A DNA stretch of 64,000 nucleotides from Staphylotrichum longicolle (lineage: Eukaryota > Ascomycota > Sordariomycetes > Sordariales > Chaetomiaceae): NCBI GenBank assembly GCA_019096155.1, contig JAHCVI010000001.1, positions 10,912,001 to 10,976,000 on the forward strand, written 5' to 3'. Shown piece after piece: positions 1 to 9,811 of this stretch. The notes beneath the pieces are model-generated. The model searched no databases and had not been told where the DNA came from. It saw only the letters and a program-made list of their open reading frames with translations. The position numbers and the translations under genes are program-made. Position 1 is the stretch's first letter. Each line of letters begins with the position of its first letter.

Positions 1-705
1 GACCTCTACTTCGTCGCCAACAAGATCTCCCGGATCGAGGGCCTCGACGGCCTCACCAAGCTGCGCAACCTCGAGCTCGGCTCCAACCGCATCCGCGAGC
101 TGCAGAACCTCGACTCCCTGACCGCCCTCCAGGAGCTCTGGGTCGCCAAGAACAAGATCACCTCCCTCGCGGGCCTGTCCGGCCTGCCCCAGCTCCGCCT
201 CCTCTCCATCCAGTCCAACCGCATCAGCGACCTGTCCCCGCTCCGCGACGTGCCCCAGCTCGAGGAGCTCTACATCTCGCACAACGCCCTCTCCTCCCTC
301 GCCGGGCTCGAGCACAACACGCGCCTGCGCGTCCTCGAGATCTCCAACAACAAGATCGCCTCCCTCGCCGGGCTCGGCCCCCTGGCGGAGCTCGAGGAGC
401 TCTGGGCGAGCTACAACCTGATCGCGGATTTCGCCGAGGTCGAGCGCGAGCTGGGCGACAAGAAGGAGCTGACGACCGTCTACTTCGAGGGCAACCCGCT
501 GCAGCTGCGCGCGCCGGCGCTGTATAGGAACAAGGTCAAGCTGGCGCTGCCGCAGGTGAGGCAGATCGACGCGAGTAAGTGTTTTTTTTTTTTTTCGGAA
601 CTGTTGTTTACCACCTGTCCCAAACCACCCACCCCCCCCCCCCCCCCTCCCTCAACTCTCAGCAGAGGACTAACATCGTCGGCAGCGTTTGTACGGACCA
701 ATTGA
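1..705 (+). CDS. sds22: SDS22-type protein phosphatase 1 regulatory subunit (3' part)
   Basis: The window opens inside this gene in frame 1, so the 5' end is missing. The visible part encodes a run of about nine SDS22-class leucine-rich repeats of 22 residues (pattern LxxLxLxxNxIxxIxxLxxL), ending in an LRR cap. One intron (575-685, GTAAGT donor, ACTAAC branch site, GGCAG acceptor) joins ...QIDA to TFVRTN and the stop at 703-705; ending in IDATFV is typical of Sds22. The family binds the PP1 catalytic subunit in the nucleus and guides mitotic phosphatase activity. The intron is 111 nt, stop-free and in frame, so unspliced RNA would add 37 residues. It also contains a T run and a long C run (about 632-647). 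The neighbour xyl1 is convergent. Confidence 0.9.
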   Translation, partial: DLYFVANKISRIEGLDGLTKLRNLELGSNRIRELQNLDSLTALQELWVAKNKITSLAGLSGLPQLRLLSIQSNRISDLSPLRDVPQLEELYISHNALSSLAGLEHNTRLRVLEISNNKIASLAGLGPLAELEELWASYNLIADFAEVERELGDKKELTTVYFEGNPLQLRAPALYRNKVKLALPQVRQIDASKCFFFFSELLFTTCPKPPTPPPPPPSTLSRGLTSSAAFVRTN

Positions 706-1450
706 TCGACGAGACATCTCAGCAGCCTGTCTAGGAACAGGGAGACGGGAGGCGTTCTGTATTTGGTATAACCAGAAAGGGGGAAACGGGGGGGAGGAAC
801 ATTAGCATTCGGCGGCGTTCTCGGTTGATAAAGCGGAACAAAGTGCGCGGCTGCGCCAGTGTATCGTTGTGTTTAGGTTCAAGGGCAGCATCTAGGGCCC
901 TGCGATGCGCCAAATCAAACTTGATCGGATCCTCTTCGGGTCCGAAGCCAAGGTACTCCCCAAATGCTCGGTGTTGTTGGCCTCGCGATGCTTTCACTCC
1001 AATAAACAAGTTATCCTTCCCGGGTCTTGCGGGGGGGACGGCAGATGGGAACAAAAACGTCAGATTTGATATATTCTATGAGAGGTCCCATCCAAGCAGG
1101 CACGCCATGCAGTGCATAAAACGAGATCCCCCTCTCTCCCCATCATGAGGACATGATTCTCCCCGGATACATGTTGTGTGTGTATCTAGAACAACACAGG
1201 GCGCCGGCTTCACCCCTTTTCTTTTCGTCAGGCAAGCGACATGGCCAGCGTGATTCTCATTGCAGTCGTGACAAGACCGGCGGGAGGAAGAGGAAGCATC
1301 CCTCCAGCCGGCCACCCTCCGTGATAAGTAGTCAGAGGGCTATCGGTAGAGAACAGACCAGTGGTTGTTGTCTTGGTCTGCCTCGGGTCTGGCCCGTCAG
1401 GCCAGGGCGGGATTGCGCCCGCCCCTCGCACTTTCTTCTCCAGGGGGCAT
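706..1450. other. convergent intergenic region
   Basis: This stretch lies between the stops of sds22 (+) and xylose reductase (-), so it should hold both 3' UTRs. I see no coding exon, RNA gene or repeat in it; short open frames here have no recognisable content. Confidence 0.6.
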
Positions 1451-2858
1451 TTAGCCGAAGATCCAGAGGAGCTCGGTGGGGAAGTACTACAAGTATCATG
1501 GTCAGTCGAAGGGCCAACATGTGAAAGAGTACCATCTGCGGAGACTCACGTTGGAGGGCTGGTTGAAGCGGATGCCGCGGTCGAAGGCAGAGATGGCGGC
1601 AATGTCCTCCTCGGAGAGATCGAACTCGATGCTCTGGAAGTTGGAGGCCATGATCTGCGGGCGGGTGCTCTTGGGGATGATGGCCAGGCCGCGCTGGGTA
1701 GCCCAGCGGAGCAGGACCTGCGAGGGGTCGCGGTTGTACTTGGCGGCAATCTTCTTGATGGTCTCGTCCTCGATGAGGGGAGTGAGCTTGACAGCGTGCT
1801 GCATGTTGAACTCGAGGAAGCTGGCGGGGCCGAAGGAGCTGTAGGCGGTGACGGCAATGCCCTCGCGCTTGGCGAGGTTGAGCAGCTCCTGCTGGACCAG
1901 GTAGGGGTGGTGCTCAATCTGGAGGGTGGCCGGGCGGATCTTGGCGTACCGGAGGAGGTCGTAGATCAGCTGGGCCTGGAAGTTGGAGATACCAATGCTG
2001 CGGGCGAGGCCCTTGCCGACAAGGGACTCCATGGCGGTCCAGGTCTCCTGGATGGTGGCCTTGCTGGGGCGGATCTCGTCGCCCTCATAGTGCCAGCCGG
2101 GAGGGTAGCGGACCGAGGGGTCGACGTACTCGAGAGCGACGGGGAAGTGGATGAGGTAAAGGTCGAAGTAGTCGATGCCCCAGTCGGCGAGCTGCTTCTT
2201 GACGATGGGCTCGACGCGCTCGCCGTCGTGGAAGGTGTTCCAGAGCTTGGACACAATGAAGAGCTCCTCACGCTTCACGAGGCCCTCCTTGATGGCGCGG
2301 GCGACACCCTGGCCGCACTCAACCTCGTTGCCGTAGTCTGTTCACGTTCGAATCAGCCTCTGTCTGTGTACCAGTGTGTGAACATCCATCCCCCAACCAC
2401 ACCAGGGAACTTGGCAGTTCCACAACGTGATCCACATCCCGTCCCGTGTCTTCTTTGGCGCCTGCATCGCGGCATCGAGATGCCCCGAGGGTTGACAGGG
2501 GTCCCACAGCTCCGGCAGAATTCGACCCCTCCATCCTGTGCGAAGGCAAGGCGGGGTGGATAAGAGCAGTGGAGGCGGGGTAAATTCCCAATCGCGCTTC
2601 CCTGCCCCTCCACGTCGACCCATGCGCAGCACGATGTCATAGGCAGTGCGGCCCCACCAGCGACTTTCTTTTCTGACCGGACGAGATGGAAAGGGGAGCG
2701 CGCAAGAATGACTTACCGCAGGCACCGTCGAAGAGGCGGTATCCGGCCTTGATGGCATTGTAGACGACGTCGGATGCAACGGCGTTGTCGACCTTCCAGA
2801 GACCGAAGCCCACCTGGGGCATGTCGTAGCCGCTGCTGAGCTTGATGACGGGAGCCAT
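1451..2858 (-). CDS. xyl1: NAD(P)H-dependent D-xylose reductase (aldo-keto reductase)
   Basis: Three exons (2858-2717, 2337-1550, 1486-1451) encode 321 aa, the usual length of fungal xylose reductases. Introns have GTAAGT and GTGAGT donors. The protein starts MAPVIKLSSGYDMPQVG and ends YFPTELLWIFG, both typical of the family. The aldo-keto reductase tetrad is visible: D44, Y49 (in FDGACDYGNE), K78 (VSKLW) and H111 (LIHFP). The cofactor loop reads IPKSTRP rather than the yeast-type IPKSN, as in some filamentous-fungal enzymes. It reduces D-xylose to xylitol in the cytosol, the first step of the pentose catabolic pathway, and may also act on L-arabinose. A 5' UTR intron is likely (2898-2997). 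GGCTAA motifs occur upstream. A close aldose reductase of other specificity is the main alternative. Confidence 0.93.
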
Positions 2859-2897
2859 TGTGTTGATCTTGTGAGTTTCTTCTGGGGGTGTGCGACT

Positions 2898-2997
2898 CTG
2901 CGTGCGAAGAAGGTTAGAAACCAGCCAGCAGAACGACTCGTGGTTGGCGCCGTGCAGAAAGCGACGTGTGGGCGGTGAGGTTGCCAGGGAGACTCAC
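2898..2997 (-). other. probable 5' UTR intron of xylose reductase
   Basis: On the minus strand a GTGAGT donor starts at 2997. A TTCTAAC-like branch site and a pyrimidine-rich GCACGCAG acceptor ending at 2898 follow, 40 bp before the start codon. Inferred from splice signals only. Confidence 0.6.
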
Positions 2998-3661
2998 AAG
3001 GAGCTGGTCCGCGAGGAAAGTCGAGAAGAAGGGTTGAAGATGGGATGGGAGATGGAGAGGAAATCAGCCGGGAGGCTTCGAGAGCATCGAGGCGCTTCTG
3101 CGGTACTTATACGACCTGCCCCTCCCCATGAGCTTTGGAGAACCGGGGGGAGGGTGGCCACCAGGCCGCGCAGTGCTAGTCCATGCCGCTCTCCGCCGAG
3201 TCGTGCGCTTCATCTACATGATGTGCCGCCACGCAGGGTCATTCCGTCCCGCCTGCGGCGGTATCTCCAGCAACTCAGGCACCGTCACCCCTCACTGCCC
3301 CCATCTAGACCCGCTCCATCGTCATACGGCGCGGGAGCCCAAGGCTGGACGACAGGGTAGCTGGGGGGAGCGGCGGCATGCCAAGGTTGCATGACCGCGC
3401 TCTTGATCTCGGTTGTCCGTGGAAAAGCTCCCGTTTCTACTGGCCCAAGGCGAGGCTTGCGATGTTTTGCGGCGGTCGCCTCCTGGCGTCCGGCCGCTGA
3501 TTGGCATGGATAATGGAGCGAACTGATGTCCACCAACAACTTCGGCCAAGGCAGTGGATCCGCCTGGGGACAGTTCCATTTGCGCGGGTTAAACGGGTAT
3601 CCTTCTGTTTGTTGGAGAATTTGTGGACTCCCGCTGGGGTCGGTCATGAGTCGGCTGCCCA

Positions 3662-4229
3662 TTAGCCCTCATGCCCGGTGCGGCAGAAGTCGTCTTGGGT
3701 TTCAACCTCGCAGTCGCGTCCATGTCGAACCCACATTGCCCAGTTTGGCAAGGAGCTCTCCAGAGGGTCGCAAAGGGGGTAACACTCTGGGCGGCTCGCA
3801 ACCAGAAACAGACGTTTGCGCTGTGTCTCCAGGCGGCTGTCGGCCAACAGGCGGGCGAAATCTCAGATGATCAGCTGGCCGATGCCGGTGGGATGTAGGG
3901 AAATCCCTCCGACTGAACGATGCGTTCGCTGCAAAGGCATCGCTGGCTGGAGCTTGACAACTCGACTTGACCCGGGATCCGGCCATGCCAGCCATTTAGC
4001 CTGTTAAACACCCGCGCCAACCACAGGGTCCGGTTAATTAGAGCCCTAGAGAAACCAGCGGGATGCCCACAGTGGAGCCCCCGTTTCGCCGGAGTCTCCC
4101 CATGCAGCAGCCAGGTTGACGTTCACCTGACCTTGACCGACGGTGAGACCCAAGTGTTGCTGGTGATACTGCCTGCCGCTAGGAGTGTCCGAGATTCTGG
4201 CAAAGAAGAGACTTTAGCAGACTTTAGCC
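3662..4229 (-). promoter_or_regulatory. three GGCTAA motifs upstream of xyl1 (candidate XlnR/Xyr1 sites)
   Basis: GGCTAA reads on the minus strand, the coding strand of xyl1, at 3667-3662, 4001-3996 and 4229-4224. These lie 0.8-1.4 kb upstream of the ATG. GGCTAA/GGCTAR is the known core of XlnR/Xyr1 binding sites in xylan- and xylose-responsive promoters. The motif is only 6 bp, so chance matches in this span are possible. Confidence 0.35.
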
Positions 4230-5130
4230 ATCTCACGAACCGAGGCGTGGCGGGCGGCGGTGGGTGCACTCAGTCGATATTTCGCTGTTTTGGTGCATCA
4301 GAGCAACTTTTGCCTCTGGCGATGCTGACTGTCTCTTTTTTTGGGGTGGCAGTGTGGGATTATGAAGAGGAAACATTATGGTCCGGGGCAGCTTTGGCTC
4401 AGGCTTGAAGTTGCAAGAACACTCAACGCAACCTGTCTCAGCAGAGTGCACCTTCCATTGATTCAGCTGAGAACCTTGACGGCTGGCTGCTCGCCTTGCT
4501 CGACGCGGGCTGCCAAGGGTGCTCTTTCTTGGTTGGCTCCTTTTTCATCGTGGCCGAATCAGGAAGCCATTCAAGAGCCAAGACCATCACTCATTCCTCA
4601 GCCAAATTCCCCAAAGAGCTTCGGATCACGAATGAATTTGGTTGTCGGTTTGCACTTCTTCACCGATACCCGACGAAACTCGTTTCTCGGGCTGCAGGTT
4701 CTTCAAGCAAGCTTTCATTCAAGGTGCTTCAGAAGAGAGGCAGATGAGGCTCAGCTTATTATGATAGCATATTGGATTCGCTCATATTCACCACAGAGTT
4801 GACTTTCCTTGGATTCCTGGTACTTCTCTTTGACTGTAGCCATTAGTTGACCTCTCTCCAGATTTTGGATCGTGGTCTCGATGTTTATCAGTGGTGCTGG
4901 TATCGCGCACTTGACAAAAACCAGTACGGATGATTCGACACTAATCCACTACGCCGCAAAGACACAACTTCGATGGATACCTAAGGTCATGGTCTACTAC
5001 AAACGAAGTAAGCAACTGAAAGACCTTTGGAGTAGCCAAGTCAGAATCGAAACACACTGACAGCTTGATGTCTGGCCGAGACTCTGTCACCAAGAGCAAG
5101 GGTTAGGGTCCGCCCATTTCCAGCCGCCTC

Positions 5131-5158
5131 TCAGCCACATCAGCCACATCAGCCACAC
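5131..5158. repeat. 9-bp tandem repeat (CAGCCACAT), three copies
   Basis: Three near-perfect head-to-tail copies of a CAGCCACAT unit lie about 350 bp upstream of the yos1 start. No function is evident. Confidence 0.7.
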
Positions 5159-5500
5159 CATACTCTTGCTCTGACCACCTTTCCTTTTTCGGGGTAGCTC
5201 AGGTACGTACCTTGCCAGCTTTCAACATCATCGACGGCATCCATCAGAGCCCACAGCGCGCCTCTTCGAACGATCAGGGTTGCGACACCTCACACCATCT
5301 TTCCGACGGCACCCTTAATGGCGAAACGGGGTGTAACACGACCAAGCTGTCCATTCCATATCTGATATACCCTCGAAAAGCGCCACGCCGGAGTAGTCAA
5401 GCAAAAGGAGGAAGGGTCGAATTAGGGGTCGACGAACCGGCGCAACAACCACCATCGTCACCCGCAGACGCAAACCGCCCGCCGGGCACCCTCCGTCAAC

Positions 5501-6053
5501 ATGTCCATTCTCGGGAAATTTCTCTACGGTGCGCCCCACCCCAGCCATGTCCCCCACCCCCCCTCCTCTGCCAGCAGCCGCAAACTAACCCGCCCCCTTC
5601 ACTCCCCAGTCACCGTCCTCCTCCTCAACGCCATCTGCATCCCCTCAGAAGACCGCTTCCTCGCGCGCGGTACGTTCTTCCGGTCGCTCCCGCTCTGTAT
5701 CCCTTCTTCCCAATCGCCCCATCTCATGGGGGGAAATTGGATCGGAAGACTAGGTCGCGATGTTCAGGTTTGGGAGATAAAAAACTAACAAAACAACCAA
5801 CAGTCGGCCTCGCCCCCGCGACATTCCAACGCGGCTTCGGCCAAGAAGCCGACTCGAGCGTCAAGTACAAACTCATACAGCTGATTGCGAGCGTGCGGAC
5901 GGTCATGAGGGGTAAGGTCCCCGGCGGGCTCTCAACCTCCATGCATGTTTTGTAGGGGACGATTATGGCTAACAGTTCTTTTCCCCCTGGTTGGCAGTAC
6001 CCCTGATTATAATCAACACGCTCATCATAGTCTACGAGCTCATCCTTGGTTGA
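5501..6053 (+). CDS. yos1: Yos1-like ER-Golgi transport protein
   Basis: Four small exons (5501-5528, 5610-5669, 5804-5911, 5998-6053) encode 83 aa. All joins are phase 1. Introns carry ACTAAC or GCTAAC branch sites, and the first uses an unusual GTGCGC donor. The product begins MSILGKFLYV and ends INTLIIVYELILG. It has a hydrophobic segment at each end and the conserved central RGFG motif, matching Yos1/IER3IP1 in length and pattern. In yeast Yos1 binds the Yip1-Yif1 complex and is needed for budding and fusion of COPII vesicles between ER and Golgi. The first exon is only 28 nt, so automated annotation may miss this gene. Confidence 0.92.
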
Positions 6054-6941
6054 GAAGTTTGACTGGGAAAGGAAAGAGGAGAAGGGAGGGGGGGCGCGCC
6101 AAATGTCTCGGTTTGGGTGGCGAGAAACGAGTAGTAGACTTGGGATTGTGATTGTGGAGTGGGATGGAAGGGAACGGTCATCATATTGAGCCAGTCGCAG
6201 TGGTTTTGATTACGGGCGTTTGGGACAAATGTAGCATCGGGGCCATCGATCTTTGCTGGGCGACATGAAGCTTTGCTGTTGGTTGCGATCCAGCGTCTCT
6301 TTGGGTGATATGATGACGAGGAGGGTATCCTGTGGTTGACGCGAACAGGCAGCTGCCTGCATATGGGCGTATGGATGATGTACCCAATTGGCGACACTCG
6401 CTCCTCGAGAGCAAAAAATCCGGGGACTTGTCAGGCAGACGGGATGTATAACGGACACACACCCTGATTCCCCAAAGCGAAGCCCGTTCGTACAACCAGA
6501 ACCACCCATTTCCTTTATTACAAAAGCCCTATCTCCAACAAACCCACCCAACAGCATCTCTCCCTCCCCCCAATAGAGAGACGTCTGCTCTCTGGATCCG
6601 CTATCCAACGTCCAAACCCCCTCGGGCGGGAAATGCAGCTCTATACAACCAACCAGGTGGCGGCAGTGCAACCCCCAACAAAGGTTATTCAACATGAACA
6701 GCAAGACATCGCCCTCCTCCTCCTCTTCCTCCTCTTCCTCCTCCCCGGCAGCCCCCTTGAAACCAGGATATATCCTGCGACTCTATGTACAGTGCGATCT
6801 ACCTCATCTCAAAAGACGAAAGACGCCTGGCAAACCCCAAGTCTTAGTTCAAAAGTGGAATCCGACCCTATGCCTTCCTTGGTGTTGTTCCTACGACCCC
6901 CTGGGCTCCGCAGTAGAACACAGCAGACACCTCATGCCGCC
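6054..6941. other. convergent intergenic region
   Basis: The 3' flanks of yos1 (+) and creB (-) meet here. Apart from a CCT/CTT-rich simple repeat at 6712-6743 I see nothing; no exon can be supported. Confidence 0.6.
6712..6743. repeat. TCC/TTC trinucleotide-rich simple repeat
   Basis: Imperfect run of TCC and TTC triplets in the presumed 3' UTR of creB, polypurine on the transcribed strand. Confidence 0.75.
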
Positions 6942-9811
6942 CTAGGACTGAGACAAGAACTTGCTGCTCTTTTTCCGCCCCAGGCTGAAACTGAACCTCT
7001 CCTTGAACGGCGCCTTGTCCTTGTCCTTGTCCTTGTCGTGGTTGCGCAGGATGTCGCCCGCGACGGGCGCCGTCTCGGACCGCGGGGTAGACCACGGCAG
7101 GAGGTGGCTGTGCTTGCCGGTGCCGTTTTGATGCGGCGGAGTCGGCGGCGGGGGCGCATCGTGGAGGTGGTGGTGGGCTGTACCATTGCCGTTGCCGTTG
7201 CCGTTCTCTGCGCCGGCGGTCGCGCTGCTGCTCTCGCCGCCCCTGTCGCTCCTGTTCTCGCTCGTCTCGCTGCGGTCCGTCTTGTCGTCGTCCTTGCCGT
7301 GGTTGTTGTTCTGCCCGATGTGCAGGAAGGCGAAGCTCTTGCGCGTCATGGATTTGCGTGTCATCGACTTGCTCGTTCGACTGGCGCGGTTGAGGAAGCC
7401 ATTCCAGGGGGTACTGCTTGGGTCTTGTTCCCCAGGACCAGGACCGCCGCCCCCTTCGGAAGAGGTAGCGGTGGCTGTATCCGTTGTAGTGTTGTCTCTC
7501 TTGTTCCGCTTCTCTTCTTCAGCTGCCATCTGCTTGCTCTCCTCAATGGCCTTTTGTAGTTGCTCGCGTTCGAGTCGCACCGTCTCGCGCATCTTTTGCA
7601 CAGCTTCCTGGCGCTCCTTTGCGGCGATGCGCACCTGCTCTTTCTCCGCCGCTTTTCGGGCCTTTTCATCGGCCTTCTCCCGGGCTTTGAGCTCCTTCTT
7701 TTCCCTCGCGATTTCTGACTTGGTCTTTGGCGGAATCGTGGCGGCCTTGTCTGCCTCGGTCATGACTGCCGGTGCAGGGGGGGGTGCGGCTACCAACGGG
7801 TGCGCTTCGGAGTGGCCATTCGGTGTGGTAAGATCGATCTCAGTGGGCGCTGACTTGATCAAATCCAAAGTAGCCAGCTTCTCGTCCTCGTCGACTGGAG
7901 GCAAGGGCTGCGAGTTGAGTTTCGAGAGCAGAGATGTGCTTGTGCCAGCTGAAACTGATCCGTTGACGAGCTCGACCGTCGTTGCAAGATCTGCCGCCTG
8001 GGTGGCCAGCTTCACCTCGTCCATACCCTCGGCATCCAACTCTTCCCGCACTTTCTCGAACGTCGTCTCCTGGTAGAACAAGACGTAGGCACAAGCCATC
8101 CCGGGTTTGTCGCCAAAGAAATTCCGGACAAAATTCTTGTCCACGGGCTCGACCATCTCATCGTCAAAAAGCAACCACCCACGATCCTTGGTCTTGATGA
8201 CGGCAACATAATGTCCGTGGTATGCGTTGCCTCCAATGTGCACAACCACCGCGTACAGCTCGTACATCCTGTCGGGGTCTTCGGCATCGTCCGTGGTGTT
8301 GAACATGCGGAGGTGGTAAGGATAGACGACGCGGTGGAAGAGTTTCTGCAGCCGGCTGTAGTCCTCGGTGTACTTGAACCGTTTCAGATGCAGCGCCAGG
8401 ACCTTAGGCAGCTTCTTAACCTTCATCCGCTTTTCCGCTTCCTGAAGGCCGCCGCAGTGATCGCAGTGGAACTTGTTCCTCTCGCACAGCATCTCCTCGG
8501 CCGAGAAGCTCTGCAGACACGAAGTCACGGACGAATGCTCCTCCAAGTCTATGGATAGATCCAGAAACGTCTCGTCGCGCTGTGATGCTGTCTCGCAGGT
8601 CAGGCACCTGGTTTCCGAGGTCAGCACGCCTTCGAATATGTCGTGCACCCAGCCGGTTCCTGGCGTGCGCGCCCCCGAGCCGGCGTCGGCCGTTGACAGG
8701 GCCATGTCGGCTGGCTGTGAGGGGTCGTTCTTCCTTCTGCTCTCTGCCGCCTCCTGCATCCGCTTGCCGTTAGCCTCCACGTTCGCAATAACGTCGTTGA
8801 GCACTATGCCGTAGAACTCGTGGGCGTCCTGGTGCATCGAGTTGCGAAACATCTCGTTGTTGCGCTTGAAAATGTCGAGAAACCTCTGCGGGCTCAGCAC
8901 ACCTGTCCTGGACTGGCTGTCGATGAGGGTGGTGAAGATGTCTCGGAGGCCCGTAAAAGTGCACTCTTCCATGCCGGACGGGTCCGCGGTCTCCTGGGCC
9001 AGTTCCAATACGGGACCTTTGATCATCGCCTGCTTCTTCTTGTACTCTGGCGAGTCCGGCTTGTCCTCGGGTCGCAACGGTGGTACCGCTGGCGCCAGTT
9101 GCCCCCCGCTGAAGGACTGTCGCGGTTTGTTCGGCCCGGCAGCATTCCCGTTTGCTGCCGACGGTGCCGGCGGCGGGCGTATTGTGACATTGACCTTCCG
9201 CTCGGTCCCGTTCGGTTCGCCCCAGGGGGAGGGAGGGGGGTAGTTGACAACGTTCTCGCGGAAATGCTCCGAGTGGTACAATGCTTGGACAATCGAATTG
9301 CAGTAACTGCAGCACCTTGGTCAGTATGCTGGCCTCGACAAGGGACAAGCGTCTGCATCATGTCTGTGCCTACCAGGTGTTCCCGAACTAGAGGGACGGA
9401 CAGCAATTGTTAGCGCTCGGTGCAGCCAGGCGGGACTGGGCAGGCGACCCCTTACATTTTCAAGCCCAAAGAATTTGTCGCTGCCGTCTTCCCTCACGGG
9501 TCCTGCATTGTGCAACAACTTCTCGACCGGGGTGAGGTCTAGTGGAGGCTCATCTTTTTTGGTTTTGAGAGACGCGGTGCTATCGGACTTTGAGACACCC
9601 TGGAAGCGTACGAGTTAGTCCAGGCATGGGGTTCCACATGACCAGGAGGGTACGGGAAAGCGGGATGGGAAGTCAGGGTAGCTTTGGTGTCGCTGTGTGC
9701 TTCGTGCTTCGTGCTTGGTGCTTCATCTTGTCTGTGCGGGTGTCCCGCGACACGGCGGCATGTCCGACTTACAGATCCGGCACCTTTGAGTTTCTGGAAG
9801 AACCCCGCCAT
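6942..9811 (-). CDS. creB: ubiquitin C-terminal hydrolase, CreB type
   Basis: Four exons (9811-9773, 9599-9456, 9387-9374, 9306-6942) encode 853 aa. The start MAGFFQKLKG, the GLENFGNTCYCNS catalytic box (Cys66), a Cys-x2-Cys pair-rich zinc region and the GGNAYHGHYV box (His431) followed by LFDDE define a USP-family deubiquitinase of the USP12/46-Ubp9/13-CreB group. After the catalytic domain come a charged coiled coil (roughly residues 590-670) and a low-complexity tail, as in Aspergillus CreB. CreB works with the WD40 protein CreC in carbon catabolite repression and removes ubiquitin from regulators and transporters. Exon 3 is a 14-nt micro-exon and the Cys66 codon is split TG|T. The tail adds nearly 90 residues over Aspergillus CreB and contains simple repeats (DK, NG). 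Confidence 0.93.

Larger units (their letters stand above)
2859..5500. other. divergent intergenic region (xyl1 / yos1 promoters)
   Basis: About 2.6 kb between the starts of xyl1 (-) and yos1 (+). No coding exon could be supported: open frames are short and unlike known proteins. It contains the xyl1 leader and intron, GGCTAA motifs and a small tandem repeat near 5131, noted separately. Confidence 0.6.

Noticed and set aside
1361..2563. 400-codon open frame on the plus strand
   Set aside because: It lies antisense to xylose reductase exons; its Val/Leu/Glu-rich pattern is the mirror of a GC-rich coding frame and it has no family resemblance.
5099..5107. GGGTTAGGG resembling the fungal telomere repeat
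   Set aside because: A single occurrence without tandem copies; chance match rather than an interstitial telomere.
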